Shown: positions 33,584 to 41,971 of the stretch, piece by piece
Position numbering within the stretch: the first letter of the stretch is position 1
How the letters are laid out: every line of letters starts with the position of its first letter
DNA from: an uncultured Pelagibacteraceae bacterium
GTDB taxonomy: Bacteria; Pseudomonadota; Alphaproteobacteria; Pelagibacterales; Pelagibacteraceae
Direction of reading: 5' to 3'
Assembly: GCA_902559395.1 (NCBI GenBank)
Contig: CACEHR010000006.1
Coordinates: forward strand, 21,395 to 85,394
DNA length: 64,000 bases
Notes under the pieces: generated by a model
Databases searched by the model: none
What the model was told of the DNA's origin: nothing
The model's input: the letters and a program-made list of their open reading frames with translations, nothing else
Program-made: the position numbers and the translations under genes

Positions 33584-34303
33584 ATGGATTTAAATATAGT
33601 TAATAACCAAGAGAAATTTTTAGCAGGAAAACTTGAAGGATATACTTTAAAAGGTGCAGAAAATAAATTTGATGACAGAGGAAATCCTTTACCATTTCCA
33701 GGCTGCACAATAATTTGTAATATTCCTCTTAATACCGATTTATCTGATCAAATAATTAGTTTCCAAAAAAATATAGAAAATTTTAATCCTGAAAAAACTT
33801 ATTTCTATTTACCTCCATCCAGTTTTCATATGACATTATTTGATTGTTGTAATTTAAATACTAAAAACACCAATTATTGGCCATCAGATATAGATCCCGA
33901 TATGCATTACAAAGATATAGCTGCTGAATTAAATAAAAGAATTGAAAATTATAATTTTCCAGAGGAATTGAATTTTAAACTAAAAATGTTTTTTGGTGGT
34001 TATAGTATTATTTTAGAACCATTTTCTGAAAAGGATGAAAAAATATTAAGAAATTGTAGAGATGAAATAAGCAGCTTATTAAAAATTAAATTTGAAAACC
34101 ATCAAAGATATACTTTTCATATTACTTTGGCATATATCTTGAGAGAACTTAATCAAATTGAAATAAAAAATTTAATTGAATTTAATAAACAATTATCGTT
34201 TGACTTTAGTAAAAAATTTCCAAAAATTACTTTCACAAGACCTGAAATGTGTATTTTCGAAGATATGCTAGAATTTAAAAATATTAATCTTTCCAGCCTG
34301 TAA
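33584..34303 (+). CDS. 2H phosphodiesterase (DUF1868-like)
   Basis: A 239-aa protein with the two HxT motifs of the 2H phosphoesterase fold: FHMTLFD (about 83-89) and FHITLAYILRE (about 182-192), about 100 residues apart. The N-terminal block GAENKFDDRGNPLPFPGCTI (about 24-43) matches the DUF1868 2H-phosphodiesterase family. It lies 9 nt after the GDPD gene, at the end of the ugp operon, so it probably acts on a cyclic or glycero-phosphodiester taken up by the transporter, for example a cyclic glycerophosphate. Its 3' end overlaps the convergent aldehyde dehydrogenase by 20 bp. Confidence 0.68.
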   Translation: MDLNIVNNQEKFLAGKLEGYTLKGAENKFDDRGNPLPFPGCTIICNIPLNTDLSDQIISFQKNIENFNPEKTYFYLPPSSFHMTLFDCCNLNTKNTNYWPSDIDPDMHYKDIAAELNKRIENYNFPEELNFKLKMFFGGYSIILEPFSEKDEKILRNCRDEISSLLKIKFENHQRYTFHITLAYILRELNQIEIKNLIEFNKQLSFDFSKKFPKITFTRPEMCIFEDMLEFKNINLSSL

Positions 34304-35717
34304 CAGTTTTTACTTCTAAATATTCTTCAAGCCCCCAAACTCCACCTTCTCTTCCATTTCCTGATTGTCTGTATCCCCCAAATGGTGTGCCTGCGTCAGC
34401 TGCATTTCCATTAATATAAACACATCCTGATCTTAGTTTTTTTGCAACTCTATGAGCTTTCTCTCTATCTTCAGTTTGTAAATAATTTCCTAAACCATAA
34501 GATGTATCATTTACAATATTTACTGCCTCATCTTCACTTTCAAAAGGTATTATGGAAAGCACTGGACCAAAAATTTCCTCTTTTGCAATTCTCATTTCAT
34601 TTGTTACATTTGTGAAAATAGTTGGTTTAATAAAATAGCCTTTATTTAATCCATTAGGCAACTCTGGCCCACCCGCAGATAATGTTGCTCCTTCTGATAT
34701 TCCGCTTTCGATTAAATTTATAATTTTATCATACTGTGTTTTAGAAATAACTGGACCAATATGATCTCCTTTTTTTGATGCTTGATCTACTTTTATCTTA
34801 TTGGCTTCATCTACTGCCTCATCCACTGCTCTTTTATAAATAGATTTTTCAACTAACATTCTTGTTGGTGCATCACATGACTGACCAGAATTACTCATTA
34901 CATTTCTTATGCCATCTCTAACTGCATTTTTATAACTATCGGCAAAAACTATATTTCCACCTTTGCCACCAAGTTCTAAGCAAACTCTTTTTATTGTTTC
35001 GGCTGCATTTTTCGAAATTAGTCGTCCAGCACGTGTTGAACCTGTAAAAGAAACCATATCAATATCGGGATGGCTAGATATTTGAGTTCCAACTCCTGCA
35101 CCATCTCCATTTACCAGATTAAATACTCCTTTTGGGAAACCAACTTCATCAATCATTTCTGCAAATAGCATTCCTGAAAGTGGTGCTATTTCTGATGGCT
35201 TTAGAATCATTGTGCATCCTGTTGCAAAGGCAGGAACTACTTTGAGAGCTATTTGGTTTATTGGCCAATTCCATGGGGTAATTAATCCACAAACTCCGAT
35301 TGGTTCATAATAAATGTGGTTATTAGATTTTTGATCAAAATGTTCATCAAATTCAAAGTCTTTAAGTCTTAAAATAAAATCTTCTAAGTGTGTTTGTCCA
35401 GATCCAGTTTGAACATCTGTTGCCCAATCCATTGGAGCTCCCATTTCTAGCGAAATAGCCTCTGCCATTTCTCCAAATCTTTTTTTATAAACTAGTAATA
35501 ATTTTTCCAGCAAATCTAATCTTTCCTCTTTGCTAGTTTCTTTCCAAGTTTCAAATGCAGTTTTTGCAGCTTTAACTGCGTTATCTGTGTCTTTTTTTGA
35601 GCCCAATGAAATAATTGCACAAGGATCTTCATTACAAGGATTAATTACCTCAAAGTCATTTTTTTCTACTGGATCAACCCATTTACCATTTATGTAAAAT
35701 TTTCTTTTATCTAACAT
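34284..35717 (-). CDS. Aldehyde dehydrogenase (NAD(P)+-dependent), paralogue of the one at 48754
   Basis: A 477-aa aldehyde dehydrogenase. Cofactor-site ITPWNWPINQ (about 147-156), the general base in LELGGKGGN (about 243-251) and the nucleophile Cys in NSGQSCDAPTRM (about 273-284) are visible. It closely resembles the 477-aa enzyme at 48754 (both start MLDK..FYING.WV and end with EFLEVK or EYLEVK), so the two are paralogues. Last gene of a minus-strand unit with a 3-hydroxyisobutyrate-dehydrogenase-like enzyme and an EamA transporter. Substrate unknown. Confidence 0.86.
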   Translation of the reverse strand: MLDKRKFYINGKWVDPVEKNDFEVINPCNEDPCAIISLGSKKDTDNAVKAAKTAFETWKETSKEERLDLLEKLLLVYKKRFGEMAEAISLEMGAPMDWATDVQTGSGQTHLEDFILRLKDFEFDEHFDQKSNNHIYYEPIGVCGLITPWNWPINQIALKVVPAFATGCTMILKPSEIAPLSGMLFAEMIDEVGFPKGVFNLVNGDGAGVGTQISSHPDIDMVSFTGSTRAGRLISKNAAETIKRVCLELGGKGGNIVFADSYKNAVRDGIRNVMSNSGQSCDAPTRMLVEKSIYKRAVDEAVDEANKIKVDQASKKGDHIGPVISKTQYDKIINLIESGISEGATLSAGGPELPNGLNKGYFIKPTIFTNVTNEMRIAKEEIFGPVLSIIPFESEDEAVNIVNDTSYGLGNYLQTEDREKAHRVAKKLRSGCVYINGNAADAGTPFGGYRQSGNGREGGVWGLEEYLEVKTVTGWKD

Positions 35718-35738
35718 TTAATAATCTTAGCATATTTA

Positions 35739-36680
35739 TTAAATTTCATAGCCTTTTTCTTCAGGTTCATTATCCACAAGCTCATCAGGAAAACCTTCGG
35801 CCCTAAAATCAATTTTATTTAAATCTTCCATTCTTTTTACAATCATCGAAGACCATGCTCTTGAACCATATTTTTCTTGTCCATCTCTAAATATCTCAAC
35901 TATCTTTGGCGAAATTTCTAAAGGAGCATTTAATTTTTTAGCTAGATTATCAAATAAACTAGTATCTTTTAAAACAAGATCCATTGTAAAATTAATATTA
36001 TAAGAACCATTTAAAATAACCTGACTTTCTGTTTCATGGACAAACGAATTTCCAGATGAAACTGCTATACCTTTAAATGTTTTATTTAGATCTAAATTTG
36101 ATTTTTTAGCAACAGTCCATGCTTCACCTAAAGCCACTAAATGAACTGATGCCAAATAATTTGTTATGACTTTAAGAACCGAAGCACTACCTAATTCACC
36201 AGTATGTAATACTTTTCTACCCATTACAGTTAAGGCAGGTAATATTTTTTCAAAAGCTTTTCTTTCTCCACCTACAAATATCGCAATATTACCTGTGGCT
36301 GCTCTATGACACCCTCCACTGACAGGCCCATCTAGTGGGACAGCTTTTTTCGAGATTACTTTTTCACCAAGTCTCTTAACTTCGCTTTCATCTGTTGTAC
36401 TCATTTCTAGCCAGATTTTATTTTCTGATAAACCATTTAAAATTCCATCTTTACTTTCCATAACCTCTGCAGAAACTTCTGGAGAAGGGAGAGAAGTAAT
36501 AATTAAATCAGATTTTTCTGCTAATTCTTTAGGAGATTTTGCAATTTTAGCTCCAAGCTTTTTAAATGAATTACTTAAACCTTCATCTATATCTCTAATA
36601 GTAACATCAAAATTATTTCTTAATAAACTTCCAGCAAGTTTACCCCCTACATTTCCTAATCCAATAAAACCTATTTTCAT
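35739..36680 (-). CDS. 3-hydroxyisobutyrate dehydrogenase-family oxidoreductase
   Basis: A 313-aa beta-hydroxyacid dehydrogenase. The NAD motif is GFIGLGNVGGKLAGSL (about 4-19), the substrate loop DGPVSGGCHRAATGNIAIFVGG (shown in parts: GPVSGG, then GNIAIFVGG, about 117-138), and the catalytic Lys lies in LKVITNYLA (about 168-176). The enzyme oxidises a beta-hydroxyacid with NAD(P)+. Its start overlaps the EamA stop by 4 nt (ATGA). Paired with the aldehyde dehydrogenase it could make or consume a semialdehyde, as in valine or sulfonate/hydroxyacid breakdown. Confidence 0.82.
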   Translation of the reverse strand: MKIGFIGLGNVGGKLAGSLLRNNFDVTIRDIDEGLSNSFKKLGAKIAKSPKELAEKSDLIITSLPSPEVSAEVMESKDGILNGLSENKIWLEMSTTDESEVKRLGEKVISKKAVPLDGPVSGGCHRAATGNIAIFVGGERKAFEKILPALTVMGRKVLHTGELGSASVLKVITNYLASVHLVALGEAWTVAKKSNLDLNKTFKGIAVSSGNSFVHETESQVILNGSYNINFTMDLVLKDTSLFDNLAKKLNAPLEISPKIVEIFRDGQEKYGSRAWSSMIVKRMEDLNKIDFRAEGFPDELVDNEPEEKGYEI

Positions 36681-37549
36681 TTTATTTCCTCTTCTTTTTT
36701 ATTTTTTGTAAATACAATTAAAATTACACCCACTATTATTATAGTCCCACCTATAAACAATTCTGGAGTTGGTTTTTCACCTAACAGGAAAATTGCAGCT
36801 AACAATCCTGTTGGAGGGATACCCATAGTAACAATAGGAAGAACTTTATAAAGTGGGTTGTTTTTTAAAACGTAATAGAAACAACCATAAGTAATTGGTT
36901 GCATGATGAAACCAATATATATCGCAATAATCCAATGATCAATTTTTGCATTTGTTAAATAATTAATTGTATTTCCGTCAATTATTGCAGATAACATTAC
37001 TAGAATTGGTCCAGAGAATAATGCCAGCCACGCAACTAAAGCTAAAGGATTTATTTCTTTACTTAAAGGTTTAACCATAACTTGTCCAAGAGCCCATATA
37101 GCAGATCCTAAAATTGTAAGACCAATTCCAATAAATTTTCCATCCAAGTTAGGAGATCCAGTTAAAATATAAACACCACCAAACGCGATAGCTATACCAA
37201 TCAAAGCTCTAATAGTTGGTTTTTCTTTAAGTATAAAGTATGCGAAAATAACTCCAAACGGGACTTCGGTTTGAACTAATAGAACAGCCGCAGAAGCATC
37301 AATTAAATCTAAGCCAGAATACGTAATACTATATTGCAGAGTATTCGCTACTAATGATGCAGCAAATATTCTTTTTAAATATCCTTTTGGAATTGGAAAC
37401 CACCAAATCAACAATGATGCAGCAAACATAAACCTTATACCCATTAAAAGAATAGGAGGAAAGGACTCAAAAGCTGGTTTAGCAATTACAAAACCGAAAC
37501 CTAAAAAAATAGGCACAAGGGATGCTACGAAAGTATCTTTTATATTCAT
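36677..37549 (-). CDS. EamA/DMT-family transporter
   Basis: A 290-aa ten-helix EamA transporter, the first gene of the minus-strand unit with the dehydrogenases. Two repeats are visible, with the conserved VPFGVIFAYFILKEKPT (about 97-113) and PPTGLLAAIFLLGEKPTPE (about 245-263) segments in matching positions. It is only distantly related to the tandem pair near 15 kb. Substrate unknown; it lies 57 bp from the divergent EutA-like gene, and both promoters share that spacer. Confidence 0.8.
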   Translation of the reverse strand: MNIKDTFVASLVPIFLGFGFVIAKPAFESFPPILLMGIRFMFAASLLIWWFPIPKGYLKRIFAASLVANTLQYSITYSGLDLIDASAAVLLVQTEVPFGVIFAYFILKEKPTIRALIGIAIAFGGVYILTGSPNLDGKFIGIGLTILGSAIWALGQVMVKPLSKEINPLALVAWLALFSGPILVMLSAIIDGNTINYLTNAKIDHWIIAIYIGFIMQPITYGCFYYVLKNNPLYKVLPIVTMGIPPTGLLAAIFLLGEKPTPELFIGGTIIIVGVILIVFTKNKKEEEIK

Positions 37550-37606
37550 GCCTATTTTAATATTAATGATTATTAAAGAACTTATGATATATTCACTTTT
37601 TAAAAT

Positions 37607-38353
37607 ATGAATTCAACAAAAATAGATCCTAAGTTCATTGGAAAATCTAATCCTCGAGTTGGTCTTATTGCTCTTGCAAGCGACTTTATGATTGAGAAAG
37701 ATTTTATAAATGTAATTAAAGATAAGAAAATTGATTTTTTCGTTAACCGGATTGAGTGCTACAACCCTCTCACGAAAGAAAATCTCATCAAAATGTCAAA
37801 TAAAGTTACTGATGTAACAAAAGATATTTTACCTGATCAAGATTTGGATTGTGTAGTTTATGGATGCACTTCAGGTACTATTGCAGCAGGACATGATTCA
37901 ATTGAACAAAAAGTTAAAGCTGCTAAACCAATGGCAGAAGTATCAACTCCGAGCACTGCAGCTATACAAGCTTTAAAGAAATTAAATATTAATAAAGTTT
38001 CAATTTTTACACCTTATATCAAAAAATTAAATGATGATGTTTTAGATTATTTTAAAAGTGAAGGTTTTGAAGTTACATCCAATTCTTATTTTGATATTCA
38101 AGATGATTATGACATTGGAAAAGTCGATCAAGATTATTTGTATGAAGTATTATCAAAAATAGACTTGAAGGGTGCTGATGCTTTATTTGTTTCATGCACT
38201 GCTTTACCAGTTCTAGAAATTATCGATAAATTAGAAAAAAAATTAAATACAATAGTCTTATCTAGTAATCAGGCTTTAATTTGGGATACCCTTGTAAAAA
38301 TTAAAAAAAATAATTCAGTTGAAGGGTTTGGAAAATTATTCCAAGTAAATTAA
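37607..38353 (+). CDS. Asp/Glu racemase-superfamily enzyme, EutA/maleate-isomerase-like
   Basis: A 248-aa member of the two-cysteine racemase/isomerase superfamily (maleate isomerase, arylmalonate decarboxylase, EutA). The two catalytic Cys are in VVYGCTSGTIAAGH (about 83-96) and LFVSCTALPVLE (about 191-202), and VGLIALASDFM is the N-terminal block. In ectoine operons an EutA protein of this family is linked to an ectoine hydrolase of the M24 fold, and here such a gene follows with a TAATG overlap. A role in ectoine-related breakdown is inference; a maleate- or hydantoin-type isomerase is the alternative. Confidence 0.72.
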   Translation: MNSTKIDPKFIGKSNPRVGLIALASDFMIEKDFINVIKDKKIDFFVNRIECYNPLTKENLIKMSNKVTDVTKDILPDQDLDCVVYGCTSGTIAAGHDSIEQKVKAAKPMAEVSTPSTAAIQALKKLNINKVSIFTPYIKKLNDDVLDYFKSEGFEVTSNSYFDIQDDYDIGKVDQDYLYEVLSKIDLKGADALFVSCTALPVLEIIDKLEKKLNTIVLSSNQALIWDTLVKIKKNNSVEGFGKLFQVN

Positions 38354-39522
38354 TGTCATTTAGTAGAGAAGAATATATACAAAGATTAAAAAAAGTTCAA
38401 AAAATGATGCAGGAAAAAGGCATCGAACTTTTAATTTCACATGATACAAATAATATGAATTATTTAACAGGCTATGATGCGTGGTCTTTCTATTATGCTC
38501 AGTGTGCTATTGTTCATGTAAATGCTGATGAACCCTTATGTTTTGTAAGAGCACAGGATGCTGGTGGTGCGTATATAACAACTTATTTAAAAAACGAAAG
38601 TGTTATTGTTTACGATGAAAATTACATTCATAAATGGCCGAAGCATCCTTATGATTATTTAGTTGAAATAATTAAAGAGAGAAAGTGGGATAAATTAAAT
38701 ATAGGTGTTGAAATGGATGCCCATTATTTTACTGCATTCTGTTATGAAAAAATTAAACAGGGATTACCAAATGCAGAAATAAAGGATAGTGATCGTTTAG
38801 TTAATTGGGCAAGGTTGGTTAAATCTGATGCTGAAATTGGTTTTATGAAATCTGCTGCAAAAATATCAGAAAAAGGAATGAAAACTGCAATGGAAGTAAT
38901 TAAACCAGGTGTTAGACAGTGTGATGCTGTAGGTGAAATTCAAAAAACATTATTTTATGGTACAGAGGAATTTGGTGGTGAGTATTCTAGTATTGCAACT
39001 TTACTCCCAACAGGAAAAGGAACCTCAGCTTCACATTTAACAGCAACACAAGACAAATTTGTAGAGGAAGAGGCTACAATTATTGAATTATCTGGTGTTT
39101 ATAAGCGATACCATGCTCCAATGGCTAGAACAGTTCTTCTTGGAAAACCTAATCAATTAAAGATTGATACAATGAATAAAACTATCGAAGCACTAAATGC
39201 CGGAATTAGTGCGATCAAACCTGGAAATACAGCAGATGATGTTGCCCAAGCTTTTTGGAAAATTCTAGATAAGTATGGAATAGAAAAAAAATCTAGAACA
39301 GGTTACTCCATTGGAATTGGTTATCCACCTGATTGGGGCGAGCATACACTTAATATTTATAAAGGAGATATGACAGTGCTTGAGCCCAATGTTTGTTTTC
39401 ATATGATAGCAGTCATGCAGTTTGGAGATTGGGGTGTTGAAGCTTCAGAAGCTATAAGAGTTACAGAGAATGGATCAGAATTGTTCTGTAATTTTCCAAA
39501 AGAGCTCCATATTAAGAGTTAA
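38353..39522 (+). CDS. M24-family hydrolase, ectoine-hydrolase-like (DoeA/EutD)
   Basis: A 389-aa creatinase/aminopeptidase-P-fold protein. It begins with the N-terminal creatinase domain (MNYLTGYDAWSFYYAQ, about 35-50), and the active-site stretch is TIIELSGVYKRYHAPMART (about 237-255), close to the glutamate-based site of ectoine hydrolases, with PPDWGEHTLN (about 327-336) and GDWGVEASEAI. Five classical metal ligands are not all present, in line with the metal-independent ectoine hydrolases. It hydrolyses a cyclic amidine or an amide such as ectoine or hydroxyectoine if the assignment holds. Translationally coupled to the EutA-like gene and followed by a Pot-type importer. Confidence 0.62.
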   Translation: MSFSREEYIQRLKKVQKMMQEKGIELLISHDTNNMNYLTGYDAWSFYYAQCAIVHVNADEPLCFVRAQDAGGAYITTYLKNESVIVYDENYIHKWPKHPYDYLVEIIKERKWDKLNIGVEMDAHYFTAFCYEKIKQGLPNAEIKDSDRLVNWARLVKSDAEIGFMKSAAKISEKGMKTAMEVIKPGVRQCDAVGEIQKTLFYGTEEFGGEYSSIATLLPTGKGTSASHLTATQDKFVEEEATIIELSGVYKRYHAPMARTVLLGKPNQLKIDTMNKTIEALNAGISAIKPGNTADDVAQAFWKILDKYGIEKKSRTGYSIGIGYPPDWGEHTLNIYKGDMTVLEPNVCFHMIAVMQFGDWGVEASEAIRVTENGSELFCNFPKELHIKS

Positions 39523-39567
39523 TTAGCTATTGAAATCTATTTGTACAAATGTTTTATATGCACCTTT

Positions 39568-40653
39568 ATGTCTAAAAATCCAGAATTCGTAAAATTTGAT
39601 AAAGTAGATAAAAGTTATGACGGTAAAGTTCTTGTCGTTAAAGATCTTCAATTAGATATTGCTGAAGGTGAGTTTATAACAATGCTTGGTCCATCTGGTT
39701 CAGGCAAAACAACATGCTTAATGATGTTAGCCGGATTTGAAACACCAACACATGGGGAAATTTTATTAGATGGAAACATAATTTCGAATATTCCTCCACA
39801 TAAAAGAGGTATAGGAATGGTTTTCCAAAACTATGCATTGTTCCCACATATGACTGTTTATGAAAATTTAGCTTTTCCTTTGAGAGTAAGAAAAGTTGAA
39901 AAAGATGAAATTGATAAAAAAGTTGATAAAGCATTGTCGATGGTTTCTTTAAATGGTTTTGAAACCAGAATGCCAGCTCAACTTTCAGGTGGTCAACAAC
40001 AAAGGGTTGCTGTTGCAAGAGCTTTAGTATTTGATCCAGCAGTCGTATTAATGGATGAACCTCTAGGAGCATTAGATAAAAATTTAAGAGAAAGCATGCA
40101 ATATGAAATCAAACATATTCATGAAAGTATTGGTGTAACAGTTGTATATGTAACTCATGATCAAAGTGAGGCATTAACTATGTCAAATAGGATTGCAGTA
40201 TTTAATGATGGAAAGGTTCAACAACTTTCAAATCCAGCTGAACTTTATGAGAAGCCAGTAAATTCTTTTGTCGCTGAGTTTATCGGGGAAAACAATACTT
40301 TCAATGGTGAAGTTGTAGATATCGATAAAGACAAATGCAAAGTTAAATTAGCAAATTCAGAAATACTAGCCAATCCAATTTCCGTAAAGTCTAAAGGTGA
40401 GAAAACAACTGTTTCTTTAAGACCTGAAAGGGCATTAATTAATCCAACTGACAAGATGGATAATATGTTTACCGGAAAGATTGAGGAAGTAATCTATCAT
40501 GGTGATCATACAAGAGTTAGATTAAATCTTTTAGGAAGTTCTGAGTTTATTCTTAAAGTACCAAACAGCACATCCAATTTAGAATTAAAAGTTAGTCAAG
40601 ATATAAATATTGGATGGAACAGTACCGATGCTAGAGCATTAGACCCAAAATAA
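39568..40653 (+). CDS. potA: Spermidine/putrescine-type ABC transporter ATPase (PotA-like)
   Basis: A 361-aa ATPase. Walker A is GPSGSGKTT, the signature is LSGGQQQRVAVARAL, Walker B VVLMDEPLGALDK, and the switch VTHDQSEALT. The C-terminal TOBE-like region contains VSLRPERALIN. I chose ATG 39568 (MSKNPEF) rather than a TTG 27 nt upstream whose extra residues are not conserved-looking. It lies 45 nt after the M24 hydrolase. PotA, the binding protein, and two permeases form a complete importer for a polyamine or another cationic or zwitterionic solute. Confidence 0.84.
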   Translation: MSKNPEFVKFDKVDKSYDGKVLVVKDLQLDIAEGEFITMLGPSGSGKTTCLMMLAGFETPTHGEILLDGNIISNIPPHKRGIGMVFQNYALFPHMTVYENLAFPLRVRKVEKDEIDKKVDKALSMVSLNGFETRMPAQLSGGQQQRVAVARALVFDPAVVLMDEPLGALDKNLRESMQYEIKHIHESIGVTVVYVTHDQSEALTMSNRIAVFNDGKVQQLSNPAELYEKPVNSFVAEFIGENNTFNGEVVDIDKDKCKVKLANSEILANPISVKSKGEKTTVSLRPERALINPTDKMDNMFTGKIEEVIYHGDHTRVRLNLLGSSEFILKVPNSTSNLELKVSQDINIGWNSTDARALDPK

Positions 40654-40706
40654 TTACATTATAAAATATATATATCTAATATACATTTTAATGACAAAAT
40701 CAGCTG

Positions 40707-40737
40707 TTGACTTCAGTTTAGCTATTTGTTGTACTTT
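40707..40737 (+). promoter_or_regulatory. Putative promoter of the potD-like gene
   Basis: TTGACT (40707-40712) followed at 19 bp by TACTTT (40732-40737) or at 17 bp by TGTACT (40730-40735). This is the best -35 in the 128-bp gap between the ATPase and binding-protein genes and would give the binding protein its own strong promoter. Confidence 0.45.
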
Positions 40738-40742
40738 TACTT

Positions 40743-40760
40743 ATATAAATTAATTTATAT
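40743..40760 (+). repeat. 18-bp perfect palindrome in the potD leader
   Basis: ATATAAATTAATTTATAT is a perfect palindrome just downstream of the putative -10 and 12 bp before the ribosome site GGAGG (40773-40777). It could be an operator of a dimeric regulator or form a weak hairpin in the mRNA leader. Confidence 0.5.
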
Positions 40761-40781
40761 CAACGTTTAAACGGAGGAATA

Positions 40782-41903
40782 ATGAGAAAAATAAGTAAAT
40801 TATTACTAGCTCTTTCTTTTGTTGTGTCTCTTACTTCTTCAGCCTTTGCTGTTACAGTAGCATCATGGGGTGGAGCTTACACAGAGTCTCAAAAGCTTGG
40901 GTATGGTGATCCTACTGCTAAAGCACTTGGAGTAGAAATCAACTGGGTTGACTATTCTGGTGGTTTATCAGAAATCAAAGCACAAAAAGAAGCGGGTGCT
41001 ATAACTTGGGATATCATAGACTTATTTGCATTCGATACTATTAACGGATGTGATGAAGGTTTATTTGTTAAATTTGATTTTGACAAAGATTTTCCAGCTG
41101 CACCAGATGGAACTCCTGCAAGTGAAGACTTCTTCACAGGAATGCCAAGTGAATGTGCTGTAGGTAACATTTTATATTCTTGGAACTATGCATATGACAC
41201 AAGAAAATTTAGTGGTTCAAAGGCTCCTAAAACAATTAAGGATTTCTTTAACACTAAAAAATTTCCAGGAAAAAGAGCAATCTATAAAAGTGCTTTAACA
41301 AACTTAGAAATCGCTTTAGCTGCAGATGGTGTGAAGCTAGGTGACGGCGGAACTAGAGTTTACAGAAAACTTTTAGAAGATGGTGGAATTGACAGAGCTA
41401 TGAATAAAATCAAAGCGTTATGCACAGATCCAAATGGTGGATGTGTATTCTGGTCTGCAGGTGCTCAACCACCTGAATTATTAGTTGCTGGAGAAGTTGT
41501 AATGGCAACTGGTTGGAACGGAAGATTCTTTAACGCTGAAGTAGGTGAAAATGCTCCAATTAAACAAGTATGGGATGGTCAAGGTCTTGACTATGAATAT
41601 TTCGCACTTGTTAAAGGTGGACCAGATGAAGCAAATGCTAAAAAAGCTTTAGCTATGATGACTAACACTGAGATGTTAGCTGGTAGTGCGAAGTACATTG
41701 CATATGCTCCATGGAGAAAATCATCTCTTGATGTAATTACTGCTGGTGAGCCTTGGTACAAAGATGGTAAAACTAACATGATGCCACAAATGCCAACTGC
41801 TCCTGCAAACACTAAGAACTATTTCTTAGTAGACCCTTTCTTCTGGGCTGATAACAATACTGAGATCAGTGAGAAGTGGGAAGCAATGAAAGCAGGACTA
41901 TAA
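40782..41903 (+). CDS. potD: Spermidine/putrescine-type ABC transporter binding protein (PotD-like)
   Basis: Periplasmic binding protein, 373 aa, with a signal peptide ending near SSAFA. The mature part begins VTVASWGGAYTESQKL, the SBP_bac_8 start typical of marine PotD-like proteins; FWSAGAQPPELLVAGEVVMATGWNG (shown in parts: FWSAGAQPPE, VVMATGWNG, about 225-248) is a binding-cleft segment. GGAGG 5 nt before the ATG makes it a strongly translated gene. Ligand could be a polyamine, an amino acid-derived cation or ectoine-like solute. It is followed at once by a strong hairpin and the permease genes. Confidence 0.82.
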   Translation: MRKISKLLLALSFVVSLTSSAFAVTVASWGGAYTESQKLGYGDPTAKALGVEINWVDYSGGLSEIKAQKEAGAITWDIIDLFAFDTINGCDEGLFVKFDFDKDFPAAPDGTPASEDFFTGMPSECAVGNILYSWNYAYDTRKFSGSKAPKTIKDFFNTKKFPGKRAIYKSALTNLEIALAADGVKLGDGGTRVYRKLLEDGGIDRAMNKIKALCTDPNGGCVFWSAGAQPPELLVAGEVVMATGWNGRFFNAEVGENAPIKQVWDGQGLDYEYFALVKGGPDEANAKKALAMMTNTEMLAGSAKYIAYAPWRKSSLDVITAGEPWYKDGKTNMMPQMPTAPANTKNYFLVDPFFWADNNTEISEKWEAMKAGL

Positions 41904-41938
41904 TTTCAGTTTTAATCACTGAATTTATATAATATATT

Positions 41939-41970
41939 TAGGGCGGTTATTTTTAACCGCCCTATTTTTT
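41939..41970 (+). terminator. Rho-independent terminator/attenuator between potD and potB
   Basis: 11-bp perfect stem TAGGGCGGTTA (41939-41949) / TAACCGCCCTA (41954-41964), loop TTTT, then TTTTTT. The potB ATG follows only 1 nt after the T-run, so its 5' region lies in the hairpin and there is no Shine-Dalgarno sequence. It probably sets a high potD/potBC ratio. Confidence 0.9.
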
Positions 41971-41971
41971 T

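Noticed and set aside
39674..40072. Minus-strand 132-codon frame inside the potA-like gene
   Set aside because: Antisense shadow of the conserved ATPase core; Leu/Phe/His-rich composition and no motif.
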